The notes: generated by a model not told the origin, from the sequence alone. A DNA stretch of 64,000 nt from Janthinobacterium sp. LM6 (GCF_002002885.1 NZ_CP019510.1:4526001-4590000); one strand, 5' to 3'; shown: positions 11,001 to 19,673, numbered from the stretch's first letter. A program made the numbers and translations.

Positions 11001-14000
11001 CTGTACCGGTGCGTTCAATCCCTCCCACAGAAACAAAGTGCGCAACGCATCTTGCCGACAAATCACTGTACGCAAGGCCTGCAATACCGTTTCAAGCTGG
11101 CTGGCTGATGGTAAGCGAACGATAGTGGAAAGCACGTAGTGATCGGCTTCAGGCTCGAGCAAATGTTCGAAAAGAAAACCTTTTTGTTGCGGCGAGAGAC
11201 CATAGATATCCTGAATGTTGGCACTGCCACCTGGAACGGTGCTGACAATCTGGTCAATTTCTTTTTGGCTAAGGCCCGCTAGAGGCACCATATCACTGTC
11301 GAGCGACAGGCAACCGGGAGCAATTACGGGGCCGGACGCCACTTCATTACCTGCGGTACGGGACATCGCCTGCGCCAAATCAGCCAAATTCGCCGAACGG
11401 AACACATCTTCGACACGGGTCGTTAGTCCTCGTTCGCGCAAACGGCTGACCAGGCGCATCGCGAGCAAGGAGTTCCCGCCTAGAGAGAAGAAATTATCTC
11501 GACGACTGACGGCCTCAACTGCAAGCAGATTGCCCCACTCCTCAGCCAATATCTGCTCGCTTTCATTGCGCGCCGATTCAAATATATCCGACCGAATCGC
11601 CTCGGCGCCAGCGGTGCGTAAAGCCTTATGATCGAGCTTGCCATTTGGCGTGAGTGGCAATTCTGGCAACGCCATATAAAGTCTGGGCACCATTTGTTCG
11701 GGAAGCAACTCTTTCAATTGTTCTGCCAGTTGAGCTAGAGGGCAATCGAGTTCGTCCAGTACAACATAGGCAATCAACTGCTTGCCAAAGGCGCCATCCT
11801 GGACAGTCACATGAGCATCCCGCACATGCGCCAGTTGCCGCAACGAGGCTGCAATTTCACCCGTTTCGATACGAAATCCCAAAATTTTGACTTGCTGATC
11901 GATGCGTCCGTGAAAAAGCATATGGCCATCGCCCCGCCAGCTCACCAAGTCGCCACTGCGATAGATCCTGGCGCCGGCTTCCGCATTAAAGGGATCGAAG
12001 AGGAAACTCTGTTGATTCAAATCCGCACGCTGCCAGTAACCGCAGGCAACGCCAGCGCCGCCTATCCACAATTCACCTTTGAAACCTGGCGGCAGCAGGC
12101 GTCCCTTCCGATCGACGATATAGCAACGAGTATTGTTGAGGGGGAGACCGATGGTCAGCATGCTGGCGGGTTCAGCAGTGATGCGTTCTGCTGAGGCAAT
12201 GATCGTCGCCTCTGTCGGCCCATAACTATTGAACAGTGCCAACTCACCTGGCATGCGCGCTAACCATCCTCTTGCGGCGTCTGCTCGCATGGCTTCGCCA
12301 CCCACCACGCACAGACGCAAGAAGCTGCTCGCAATCGAAACTTGCGCATCGGAAAGCTCGTCGCAAAGCAAATGCCAGTATGCGGTCGGCAAGGAAAGCG
12401 CAGAGATTTGCTGTGACTCGATCATTGCCCACAACTGCTCCGGCGCTGGCGCGGCAGCACTGTCACGCAGATGCAGACTGCCCCCACACAAAAGTGACAG
12501 ACAAAGCTCTTCGATGAAAATATCGAAACCAACGCTGGCAAACTGAAGCACACGTAGCGGCGCCTGCACGTTATAGCGCTCACGCACAGCATGCAAATAG
12601 CTCACAACATTTTCATGTGTTACTACAACGCCCTTAGGCATGCCCGTCGAACCCGACGTGTAGATCATGTAGGCAGGATCGCTGGGAAGGCAGCTCGCGG
12701 CCGGTGGCAATACGTCGTCTTCAAACTCAGCAACTGGCTGGTCGAGCAAAAATATTTTGGTAGCATGCCCGGCCAAATGCACCAAGTTATTCGTCGTTAC
12801 CACCAGTTGTGGGTTGGCATCGGCGAGCAGGAGTTGCAGCCGAGCCGATGGATAGGCGGTGTCTAGGGGCACATACACCGCGCCGACCTTTAACGTCGCC
12901 AAAAAAGTCACCACGAGTGCCACACTTCGCTCCAGTAGCACCGCAACACGATCACCACGCACCACGCCACTCGCCTGGAGACGTGCCGCAAGCGAGCTAG
13001 CCTGGATTTCCAACTCTGCATAGCTTAACTTTACCTCGCCGGCTTGCACTGCCAACTCGCCGGGAGCCCGCTCTGCTTCTTGCGCAAAACACGCCCAGAA
13101 CGTTTTATCCGCGGGCGGGAGACAGGGGGTGGGATGCCACAGTTGCAACTGCTCACGGTGTTTGGACGTCAATAAGTCGAAATGCCCGAGCGCCCGCCCA
13201 GGAGCAGCGCTCGCCTGCTGCAACAGGCCGCAGTAAACATCGGCCAAAGCTTCTACTTCAGCTTGGTCAAAGTAGCCGACATGGTAATCAATTTGCAACA
13301 GTGGAGCTGATGCATCCCCATAGTCGCATACAGTAAACGTCAGGGGAGTCTGCTCAAACCCGTTCTGCAGAAAATGCGTTGATGCTTGCAGCCCCAAACC
13401 GGCAAAGTCGAAATCAAGCTTCTGATAGTTGAAAATAATGTCAAAAATTGCAACGCGTTGCTCACCATGCGATACATCCCGCTCGGCAAACAAGCGGGAA
13501 AGAGGCACATTGGTATGTCGGTATATGCCGCGCAGCCGGCGCGCGATGTCGACACATAAATCATCAAACGTCTGATCGAGCTGTCCCGAAATTTTTGTGG
13601 GATAAACCTGCATCGCGAGCGATATCTGCTTTCGCTCTGCCGCCGTGCGTCTATTGTGGATGGGTACACCAACCGTCATCTCGTCATGGCCGTAGAGGCC
13701 GCCTATGGCGGCAAAGAGCGCTCCAAGGAAGAATGGCAGCCCTCCGCCGAAAGAGCCGGACTCCTTGCCCTTTTCGAACCACGAAGCCGAAAGCGGGCGC
13801 TCGATACGGTGCGAGGTTCGTCCAACATCGCTACCGCTTCCCTCCGATACCCCAGGAAAGAACAGCAAAGGTGGAAGTTCCGCCAGTTCAGCGCGCCAAA
13901 ACGCCTCGGCACCATTGCGCGGCTGCGTCAATATCGGCGCCTCAATTGGAGCGGAACCTGGCCCCGTCTCTGTTCCAGAGGCGCGGTCCGAGTAAAGCGA

Positions 14001-14465
14001 AAAAATTTTCTGTTGTAAGTTGGTGTATCCCCAGCCATCGATCACGAGATGATGTGCCACCGTAAAATACCAGTATCGTTGAGGCGACAAGCGGATCAGA
14101 CCGACTCTCAACAGCGGACCAGTATCAAGTTTGAATACTTGAGCGAAGTGCGTGTCAAGCAGGCTGCGTGCTTGCTGTTCAGAATCGGGGGCGAGAGAGA
14201 CATCGAACAGCGTCAGTTCTACTGTATCAGCTACCTGACGCAACCATGCGCCATCCTCATTGAAATGGAGGCGTACGTGCAGACCCGCACTGCCATTGAT
14301 GCACTCTTGAGCACATTGCGTCAAAAGAGGAACATCCAACGCTTGGCAGAACTCGACATACCCCCCAATGTTGTACATTGGGACCTCAGGCTGACGGAGT
14401 TGGTGAAAGATAATATCCTGCTGAGCGGAGGACATGGGAAAAAGGGGAAGTATCGAGCTGCTCAT
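8055..14465 (-). CDS. Nonribosomal peptide synthetase, first gene of operon (C-A-T-C-A-T)
   Basis: A 2136-residue, two-module synthetase. Condensation 1 occupies about residues 8-440 (HHLVIDG about 138). Adenylation 1 follows (YTSGSTGMPKG about 600, NSYGPTEA about 745), then carrier 1 (GGNSLL about 995). Condensation 2 starts about 1085 (IQDIYGLSPQQ; HHIIGDH about 1218), followed by adenylation 2 (YTSGSTGQPKG about 1683) and carrier 2 (GGHSLL about 2072). The start ATG has GAAGG four bases upstream, and no NRPS gene precedes it. An N-terminal condensation domain in the first protein of a line usually acylates the first amino acid, so a lipopeptide is likely; this is inference. Adenylation 1 reads DIESVGSIIK, which I cannot assign; Glu at the third pocket position is seen in pockets for basic side chains. 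Adenylation 2 reads DVWNVAMVHK, close to Thr. Adenylation 2 is almost identical in DNA to the first adenylation domain of the next gene. Confidence 0.95.
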   Translation of the reverse strand: MSSSILPLFPMSSAQQDIIFHQLRQPEVPMYNIGGYVEFCQALDVPLLTQCAQECINGSAGLHVRLHFNEDGAWLRQVADTVELTLFDVSLAPDSEQQARSLLDTHFAQVFKLDTGPLLRVGLIRLSPQRYWYFTVAHHLVIDGWGYTNLQQKIFSLYSDRASGTETGPGSAPIEAPILTQPRNGAEAFWRAELAELPPLLFFPGVSEGSGSDVGRTSHRIERPLSASWFEKGKESGSFGGGLPFFLGALFAAIGGLYGHDEMTVGVPIHNRRTAAERKQISLAMQVYPTKISGQLDQTFDDLCVDIARRLRGIYRHTNVPLSRLFAERDVSHGEQRVAIFDIIFNYQKLDFDFAGLGLQASTHFLQNGFEQTPLTFTVCDYGDASAPLLQIDYHVGYFDQAEVEALADVYCGLLQQASAAPGRALGHFDLLTSKHREQLQLWHPTPCLPPADKTFWACFAQEAERAPGELAVQAGEVKLSYAELEIQASSLAARLQASGVVRGDRVAVLLERSVALVVTFLATLKVGAVYVPLDTAYPSARLQLLLADANPQLVVTTNNLVHLAGHATKIFLLDQPVAEFEDDVLPPAASCLPSDPAYMIYTSGSTGMPKGVVVTHENVVSYLHAVRERYNVQAPLRVLQFASVGFDIFIEELCLSLLCGGSLHLRDSAAAPAPEQLWAMIESQQISALSLPTAYWHLLCDELSDAQVSIASSFLRLCVVGGEAMRADAARGWLARMPGELALFNSYGPTEATIIASAERITAEPASMLTIGLPLNNTRCYIVDRKGRLLPPGFKGELWIGGAGVACGYWQRADLNQQSFLFDPFNAEAGARIYRSGDLVSWRGDGHMLFHGRIDQQVKILGFRIETGEIAASLRQLAHVRDAHVTVQDGAFGKQLIAYVVLDELDCPLAQLAEQLKELLPEQMVPRLYMALPELPLTPNGKLDHKALRTAGAEAIRSDIFESARNESEQILAEEWGNLLAVEAVSRRDNFFSLGGNSLLAMRLVSRLRERGLTTRVEDVFRSANLADLAQAMSRTAGNEVASGPVIAPGCLSLDSDMVPLAGLSQKEIDQIVSTVPGGSANIQDIYGLSPQQKGFLFEHLLEPEADHYVLSTIVRLPSASQLETVLQALRTVICRQDALRTLFLWEGLNAPVQVVLREAELAVFHAPEGNALQQLRQKAQPGRICINLQSAPLLQVHVASDGPQQPVYLLLLAHHIIGDHSSQDLLVAEVQQLVTHAGVELPRPARYRDFISSLYHAEAEERARSQTFFEGLLGDFNEPSLPFRLAALRNKKSRAPLAHRALDSELAKAIRNRCRLEGVTPVALFHLVWALLIAKTSGSTDIVFGTVFSGRLRNVPDIERMFGPLINTLPFRLRLDGMSVEDGLQQSQNLLRQLIPHEHANLVDTQRCSCVAAPMPLFTAALNYVHTQSVPSTQWEVVDQVELNEWNIYPLSLTVEDLASDFSLYLQCDQGVDTQQVLDAMQATLEAFLCAIERSRATPLLTIGVLPQAERTKLLQDGRATLVPAEATCLHQAFALRAASQLEAVALIDGERQWSYGELERAANGLAQRLQTAGVMPGTRVGLCLERSGEVVVGILAILKCGASYVPLDPIYPGERIAFMLGDAAISIVLAQASTRHLVAKGCTVLLLDDGAMPEPDGDWAPVAGHADDQAYVIYTSGSTGQPKGVMVSHANVARLFSSTAPWYRFNEQDCWCLFHSYAFDVSVWEIWGALLHGGRLVVVPRAVAQSTPDFYQLVRDQRVTVLNQTPSAFYAFSEQDQLTPMSLALRTVVFAGEALALDKLQSWFERHSDTAPELVNMYGITETTVHVSYRRIRQIDAQRNLGSLIGRPIPDLTLWLLDAWGEPVPTGVVGELCVGGAGVAGGYLNRPELTAERFVAHPELGAGERLYRSGDLARYTHDGELEYLGRSDHQVKIRGFRIELGDIESALRACTGVADAVVLADSSPAGTRLVAYVQGAADGCDSASLRTELAVRLPDYMVPSLYISVTVWPLTANGKLDRRALPAPDMNAVTDADFAAPEGEVESTLAAIWQELLGVGPISRHSDFFALGGHSLLAMRLTSTIRDTFYMDFSLNKIFEQSVLHLQAGMIATLIEENALSVRLSANVQDTSEGFWL
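8467..9908 (-). repeat. Adenylation-domain direct repeat, copy 2 (partner at 5075-6516)
   Basis: This is the second copy of the 1.44 kb adenylation-core repeat, in the first NRPS gene. It differs from copy 1 at two specificity positions. The residue after the A4 Asp is Val here and Phe in copy 1. The pocket residue in the GEAL segment is Ala here and Gly in copy 1. Confidence 0.93.
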
Positions 14466-15390
14466 GAAGCCTTCACTATGAATTTATTTACCAGTCCGCA
14501 ATGCGGACACCAAACAAAAACCCGTGCATATCCGGCAGCAAAAATAGAGCAATCGCTCCCACAGCCGCTCGATTGTTGTGCACAGTCGAAAATAAAGCAT
14601 CGCCAAGCAAAGCATTGACTTTCCTGACAATTTCCACTTCATGCGTGGATGCCATACCGACTTCCTTTTCAGATCGCGCCGCGAGAGAACCGCTACGTCA
14701 ATCCGGCAACAAACACATTGCCAACGAGAACACCTACCGTTCGTTACCTATACTTGACACATCACACTACTAACATATTCGACGAACACTGCTAATTAAA
14801 CCAGTGTTGGGCTTGAAATTTGAAACCGACAGTTATAACTATGAGAGGGCGGGCTGAGAAGACAATTACTTGCCAACAAATCGCCCCTCACGCAAGCATC
14901 AAACGGAAGAAATAAACGCTACGCTTTTTTCCACAGAAAAACACAGACAAGCAATTAAGCCACCACGTTTCAACAGAGTAATTTTAATTACCAACTGTGC
15001 AGAATATAAAAATACAAAATGTCGGAATTTTTGCTATTTCCATGAGCACACAAATTTCAATCCATAGAAACTCCTGCGGCCACTCCTTAAGTTTGCAATA
15101 TACTATTTTAACAAAACAACATTGTAAAGATTATTTTCCATCTTTCAACATGTGAAATATCAATGATTGTCACCACCATCTATTTCCTTGCACTTTACAT
15201 CGCCATTAAATCTATCCAATAGTCACGTTTCTAATAATAATTATTAAGAACGACTTAAATGATTCATTTCATACTTGCCGTTCTCAAGAGCCAAGTCCAA
15301 CATCTTTGCCGCAAGGTACTGCCACGTCGAGAATCCACAAACATTTCACCACCCGTCGCGATGACCATGGAACGACCTGCCCTCCATTCG
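14466..15390. other. AT-rich intergenic stretch upstream of the NRPS operon
   Basis: No convincing gene is seen. The short open frames here have no family resemblance and no ribosome binding sites. From about 14750 to 15290 the composition is markedly more AT-rich than the rest of the window, with A/T runs and TTATTAATAAT-like tracts. The NRPS promoter must lie here (minus strand), but I could not identify a convincing -35/-10 pair. No regulator or MbtH-like gene is present. Confidence 0.6.
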
Positions 15391-15539
15391 ATCCTTTGCC
15401 AAACTCCTTTTCCGTTCGGCCAACAACGTCTTGATGCCGGCCTCCATCAGCTCAATTTGTTTTGGTCACTCCTGCCAATAGCGCGCGCACTGCAGCCCCC
15501 ATGTCGCAGCAAGCTGAGAAACCGTGTCCCATGCAACCA

Positions 15540-15720
15540 TCTGCAACGCGATCCATCCTCCCCCGCACGGCGAATTCAAGCGCGAACTGATCGCCATCCA
15601 CTGCACCACCCCGCACAGCCCATGGCAGCGCGGGTCTAACCAGAATGTCCGGGCACAGTGGCGGAACTGGTCCGAATACAGATGGCACTCAAAAAATCTT
15701 CATTGCCCGTCGCCTTGCGG
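15540..15720 (+). pseudogene. IS30-family transposase remnant
   Basis: The frame starting near 15570 reads EFKRELIAIHCTT followed by PHSPWQRGSNQN. This matches the very conserved HSPWQRGxNEN segment near the C-terminus of IS30-family transposases. The usual continuation (TNGLLRQYFPKG) is lost at once and the rest of the transposase is absent, so this is a fragment. No inverted repeats were found. Confidence 0.6.
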
Positions 15721-15834
15721 TGGTCGAGAAAAGAGACTTCAGCAAGACCACCGGCTGCGCAAAGCCTGTCTCGCGTCAAATACCATTTAACTGATTGGAC
15801 GGTCTTACTCTCCACATTCTGCTTAACTTGCGTG

Positions 15835-16055
15835 GATTGATACGGGTCGGGCAACCGATACGCCAGTGCGCTTTACCAGGAGATGCTGACGCATTATGGT
15901 TTCGTGTATAGCATGAGCCGCAAGGAAACTGCTGGAATTAGCCGTGGCCAAGCGCTTCTTCCTGAACTTGAAAGTGGAACGCGTGTGGCAGACGCCGATA
16001 TGCCAGCCATACTGAAGCAAAGGCCAACATCACCGGTTGCATTGTCGATTTCCAT
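15835..16055 (+). pseudogene. IS3-family transposase (OrfB) remnant with frameshifts
   Basis: In one frame the DNA gives YASALYQEMLTHYGFVYSMS then RK. After a one-base shift another frame gives AVAKRFFLNLKVERVW. Further on come pieces like HTEAKANITGCIVDF. This is the order of the C-terminal part of an IS3-family integrase: the DRGxQYAS, SMSRKGNCWDNA and FFxxLKxE segments. The frame breaks show it is dead. With the IS30 fragment just upstream it marks an old insertion site. Confidence 0.7.
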
Positions 16056-16336
16056 ATATAACGACAAAATCTCGCAGTGGGCAACATACCACCTGACGCT
16101 GATTCAGGCACCCACGGACTGGCAAACAAAAAATCATGAATATTATTTAGCACATATAACCATGCGGCTCTGACAATTAAATTTGCGCACGGCTATTGTT
16201 ATTAATTAACGATAAATATGCATAGGAAATACATTTCCCTCAATGTAATTTTCAAAAATCCGAACTTCGGTTACACTCCCGAACAATATTCGTGCTGGCG
16301 TCGTCAGCCTGCCTACATGCAGACTTAAGGGTGATA

Positions 16337-18661
16337 GTGAATTCCTTTTTCAATACGTTCCGCAGTAAAAAGAAACTGATCAACGCATTTATTTTTTCGA
16401 GCTTTGCGGCCTTCGCCGAAGCGGGAGCACAATCCAAGGGGGAAAAACAGGAACCAGCGCACCTGAACGCACTTCTAATTAAAACTGCCTCGCCGGTCAT
16501 CGATGGGCTCTTGCTCGATGAGGCATGGAAAAGTGCGCCTCTGTTCGAAACTTTTCATGAATTTATGCCTGAGAGTGGCCGGCCTGTGCGGCCAGAGTTG
16601 CGCACTACCGTGCAGTTGCTTATTACTGACGACGCCTTGGTATTCGGCATACGCGCTTGGGATGATGCGCCAGAGAAGCAGCAAAGTTCGCTGGCGCGGC
16701 GTGATAAGGTCAGCACTGATCAGGACTTTATCGGCATCTGGCTCGATCCGACCGGTCATGGCCGTGCAGCCCAGTTTGTCCGCGTAAATATCGCTGGCGT
16801 GGTGAGTGACGGCATCTATCGTGCCGACGAGGACGAGACCGACCTTGGTCCCGATTTTCCTATCGACGCGGCAGTCCACCGTCTTCCCGACGGCTACAGC
16901 ATGGAGATCCGCTGGCCGTTGTCGAATCTGCGCTTCCCATACGCCGATGGCAAAACGTGGCGCGCCATGATCGAGCGCAGCGTGCCTCACGCCGGCGCCC
17001 TGCTGCTGACCAGCACCCCGCTTACAATCGATGCCTTAAGCCATATCGCTGTGTTGCAAGAGATCACCGGCATGGAAAACACAGTGCTAGCGGTGCGCGA
17101 CCGAAGTTTTCTGGAAATAAAACCGGAATTGACCATGCGCTCGAAGCGCGAGGCGAATAACGAGGGACTGCACCGCTCCAGCCAGACCAGCTTAGGACTG
17201 GAGATTAACGCCAGGCCCCGCGCCGACTGGGTCTTCAACGGTACCCTGAATCCCGATTACTCACAGGTGGAAATCGATGCGCCAACTTCCAACGGAGCCA
17301 GCCGCATCGCACTCAGCCTCCCCGAGAAACGAGGATTTTTTCTGGAAAGCTCCGACGTACTCGGACTGCCTTTGGCCGCATTCTATTCACGCACGGTAGC
17401 CGATCCGGAATGGGGTCTGCGAGCGACCTGGCGTGCCGCCCAGGCTGACGCCACCGCGATGAGCCTGCGAGATCAGGAAGGTGGAATCATCCAGCGCGGT
17501 GGCGCCTACGAAACCTCCGAATTTGACCAGACGTCCCGTACTCTTGCCAGCCTGGTGCGCGCGCGCTGGCACGGTGACGGCACACTATTGGGCGCCTTTG
17601 TCTCACAGCGCGACTATGGTCTCGCTGGATCAAACCATGTGGCCGGCTTCGACGGCCAGTGGCGCAGCGATGGCCAGCAGGCTGCGTGGTTGTTAATGCA
17701 TTCCAAAACCAACGCCAGTTTGGCCGGACAAGCATCTGCGGCCCCGGCACGCGGACCAACCCGCAGCGGCACATACCTTTCAGCCAAATTCAACCATATC
17801 AATGACGCCTGGTGGAACGACTTCCTACTTGAGGCAAGCAGCCCCGGCTTTATTAACGATAACGGCTTCGTACCACAAACCGGTGTCGTCATGAGCAAAA
17901 TCAACATCAATCGCCGTCTCGGCCAGCATCGACTTGAACTGAAGTCAGCGTCGCTCGATTTATATGAGGTGGAAGCACACCTTGGCCTGCACGAGATTCG
18001 CGCACTGTCAGATCCTACGCTAGGCCAACATGGAAACCAAATTATCGAACGTAAAGTACAGCCAGGGATCTCGCTCCGCGCATCGCGCCAGACTGACTTC
18101 TGGGCAAATCTCGGCTTCGACCAGCAGCGTGCGCATCGCGAGGGACAGCTTCACAACACGCCGGCTTTGCACTTTGGCATCGCATCGTCTCCGTTGCCAT
18201 GGCTATCTAAGCTCAATGCCGAGGTGACGCTTGGCCGTCAGCTCGATGTCGACGCCGACCGCGTCGGCCGTGGCGGCAACGCTACTGCCGATTTGGGCTT
18301 GCGTTTTTCACTGCCGCGCGGATGGGCGGTAGAACTTGAGCCGCGCTGGAATCGTGCCTGGGTGCAAGGAACGCTCGGCCGGCCCGCCTTCGTCGACAAC
18401 AGTTGGCGTTGGCTCGGCATGCTGCATTTCACGCCCACCGACTCACTGCGGCTTCTGGCTCAAAACACCGCAGCGGCGCGCAGCGACGACGGAGTTTCGG
18501 GTCTGGAGCCTTGGGCGGAACGGCAAGTACACCGCTCGCTGCTGTACCGTCACCTCTGGCGCCACGGAAGGTCGCTGTCGGTTGGCTATTCGCACGATAG
18601 GACTCGCGAACCGACTGCCACCAATAAGTCATTGACGCTGAAATTTCAATGGGAAGTTTAA
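16337..18661 (+). CDS. DUF5916 family protein with N-terminal CBM9-like domain (outer-membrane type)
   Basis: About 774 residues from a GTG start at 16337, which has AAGG six bases upstream. An in-frame start at 16292 is possible but would place a long tail before the signal sequence. The N-terminus is basic then hydrophobic, ending AEAGAQS, like a signal peptide. Residues about 45-220 resemble the carbohydrate-binding family 9-like domain (PVIDGLLLDEAWKSA and RAWDDAPE segments). The rest fits DUF5916, including NPDYSQVEIDAP and LPEKRGFFLESSDVLG. Its alternating hydrophobic strands end WEV, like an outer-membrane barrel. The function of DUF5916 proteins is unknown to me. It stands alone between insertion remnants and the tRNA array, divergent from the NRPS operon. 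Confidence 0.82.
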   Translation: MNSFFNTFRSKKKLINAFIFSSFAAFAEAGAQSKGEKQEPAHLNALLIKTASPVIDGLLLDEAWKSAPLFETFHEFMPESGRPVRPELRTTVQLLITDDALVFGIRAWDDAPEKQQSSLARRDKVSTDQDFIGIWLDPTGHGRAAQFVRVNIAGVVSDGIYRADEDETDLGPDFPIDAAVHRLPDGYSMEIRWPLSNLRFPYADGKTWRAMIERSVPHAGALLLTSTPLTIDALSHIAVLQEITGMENTVLAVRDRSFLEIKPELTMRSKREANNEGLHRSSQTSLGLEINARPRADWVFNGTLNPDYSQVEIDAPTSNGASRIALSLPEKRGFFLESSDVLGLPLAAFYSRTVADPEWGLRATWRAAQADATAMSLRDQEGGIIQRGGAYETSEFDQTSRTLASLVRARWHGDGTLLGAFVSQRDYGLAGSNHVAGFDGQWRSDGQQAAWLLMHSKTNASLAGQASAAPARGPTRSGTYLSAKFNHINDAWWNDFLLEASSPGFINDNGFVPQTGVVMSKININRRLGQHRLELKSASLDLYEVEAHLGLHEIRALSDPTLGQHGNQIIERKVQPGISLRASRQTDFWANLGFDQQRAHREGQLHNTPALHFGIASSPLPWLSKLNAEVTLGRQLDVDADRVGRGGNATADLGLRFSLPRGWAVELEPRWNRAWVQGTLGRPAFVDNSWRWLGMLHFTPTDSLRLLAQNTAAARSDDGVSGLEPWAERQVHRSLLYRHLWRHGRSLSVGYSHDRTREPTATNKSLTLKFQWEV

Positions 18662-19324
18662 TGCCGGACCAAGCAGGACGGTTTCGAACGGCAAGTGCAA
18701 CACCGGGTTACTTGAGAATATTGAGGGGTGCTGCGGTAACGCGAAAGCATACACGCATGCGCATGTCGAAGGCCACGCTTGAGCAGACGCAGTCGATTTT
18801 GCGCCATGATTTCCGGATGCTTGCGCATCATCCAGTTGAAACAAGGCGGCCATACACCATCTCGACGGCGTATCGTCGAAGGCGCCAGATTGCTCAAACG
18901 TTTCATGGGCCGGCCCCGGCCTACCGTCCATTCATAGTTCAGGTAGTCGGCACTCAGGCAAGCAGGGCTGGGTGCAGCGTATCGGGCAGTTTCATGCGCA
19001 GTCCACAGCTCGCGCGTTGGGGAGGTCTACTCCAGGGCACTGGAAGGAGCGATACCTTGCACCAACAAACCTTCCAGCTGTGCAGCATACGTATCAGCTT
19101 ACTGGAATGCGTCGAAGGACGCCCACAGCATCGCTGGCAAAGCTTTTTTTACTATGAATTTGAAATACGCCGGACGGCGTTTGCTGGATCGATGCATGAA
19201 ACCGCCATCTCAGGCGCTACAGAAACATCAATAAGCAGCGAGATGAATGCTTGGCGGCACCTCCCATATGGGAGGCGCGATATGATGAAGAAATAGCGAT
19301 GTATTCGCCAAGTCTTTGATTATC
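18662..19324. other. No recognisable gene; includes a 16-base palindrome
   Basis: Open frames exist on both strands here, but none has a recognisable motif, a good start site or typical codon choice. CCTCCCATATGGGAGG at 19260-19275 is a perfect palindrome just downstream of the tRNA array. It could form a hairpin in the tRNA transcript, though no T run follows. The stretch may be decayed mobile DNA. Confidence 0.5.
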
Positions 19325-19398
19325 TGGAGGCGAGGACGGGAATCGAACCCGTCTAAACGGCTTTGCAGGCCGCTGCATAACCTCTTTGCTACCTCGCC
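19325..19398 (-). tRNA. cysT: tRNA-Cys (GCA)
   Basis: A 74-nt cloverleaf on the minus strand with acceptor stem GGCGAGG/CCTCGCC, anticodon GCA, T loop GGTTCGATTCC and an encoded CCA end. It is the last tRNA of the array. E. coli has the same order, pgsA-glyW-cysT. No leucine tRNA follows here, unlike E. coli leuZ. Confidence 0.95.
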
Positions 19399-19438
19399 TG
19401 AGGTACTACTTGACGTGCCTTCCGGCACGCCTTGAAAC

Positions 19439-19514
19439 TGGAGCGGGAGAAGAGTCTCGAACTCTCGACCTCAACCTTGGCAAGGTTGCGCTCTACCAAC
19501 TGAGCTACTCCCGC
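19439..19514 (-). tRNA. glyW: tRNA-Gly (GCC), copy nearest tRNA-Cys
   Basis: A 76-nt tRNA with acceptor stem GCGGGAG/CTCCCGC, anticodon GCC and an encoded CCA. It is identical to the four copies upstream. A strong hairpin with a T tract lies between this copy and the next one upstream. The CGTGCC-TTCC-GGCACG hairpin at 19414-19429 separates it from tRNA-Cys and may mark RNA processing. Confidence 0.95.
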
Positions 19515-19559
19515 ATTGGAGCTTGGTTACTGCTTAATCACGCCACCTACCGCGACGGA

Positions 19560-19590
19560 TAAAAAAAGGAAGCCAGCTTAGCTTCCCTTT
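19560..19590 (-). terminator. Hairpin plus T7 inside the tRNA array
   Basis: On the minus strand the sequence reads GGAAGC, a 7-base loop, GCTTCC, then seven T residues. This is an intrinsic-terminator-like structure between the second and first tRNA-Gly copies. If active, it would limit expression of the last tRNA-Gly and tRNA-Cys unless they have their own promoter. Confidence 0.6.
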
Positions 19591-19597
19591 AGAATTC

Positions 19598-19673
19598 TGG
19601 AGCGGGAGAAGAGTCTCGAACTCTCGACCTCAACCTTGGCAAGGTTGCGCTCTACCAACTGAGCTACTCCCGC
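19598..19673 (-). tRNA. tRNA-Gly (GCC)
   Basis: Second copy from the left, 76 nt, identical to its neighbours, with CCA encoded. The spacers between copies differ in sequence, so only the tRNA unit is conserved. Confidence 0.95.

Noticed and set aside
14754-14790. TTGACA on the plus strand as a promoter for a rightward gene
   Set aside because: No -10 element at proper spacing and no gene directly downstream.
14501-15067. Short plus-strand open frames in the AT-rich region, considered as regulator or MbtH genes
   Set aside because: The sequences show no MbtH (NxExQxSxWP) or regulator motif and no ribosome binding site.
15259-15639. A 126-codon plus-strand open frame considered as a gene in the IS-remnant zone
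   Set aside because: No family resemblance. Its 3' part overlaps the IS30 fragment in another frame, so it is probably chance.
18649-19296. A 215-codon plus-strand frame and minus-strand frames (18629-18931, 18658-18906) considered as a transposase
   Set aside because: I found no DDE, HUH or recombinase motif, and the plus frame overlaps the DUF5916 stop. I treat it as unassigned DNA.
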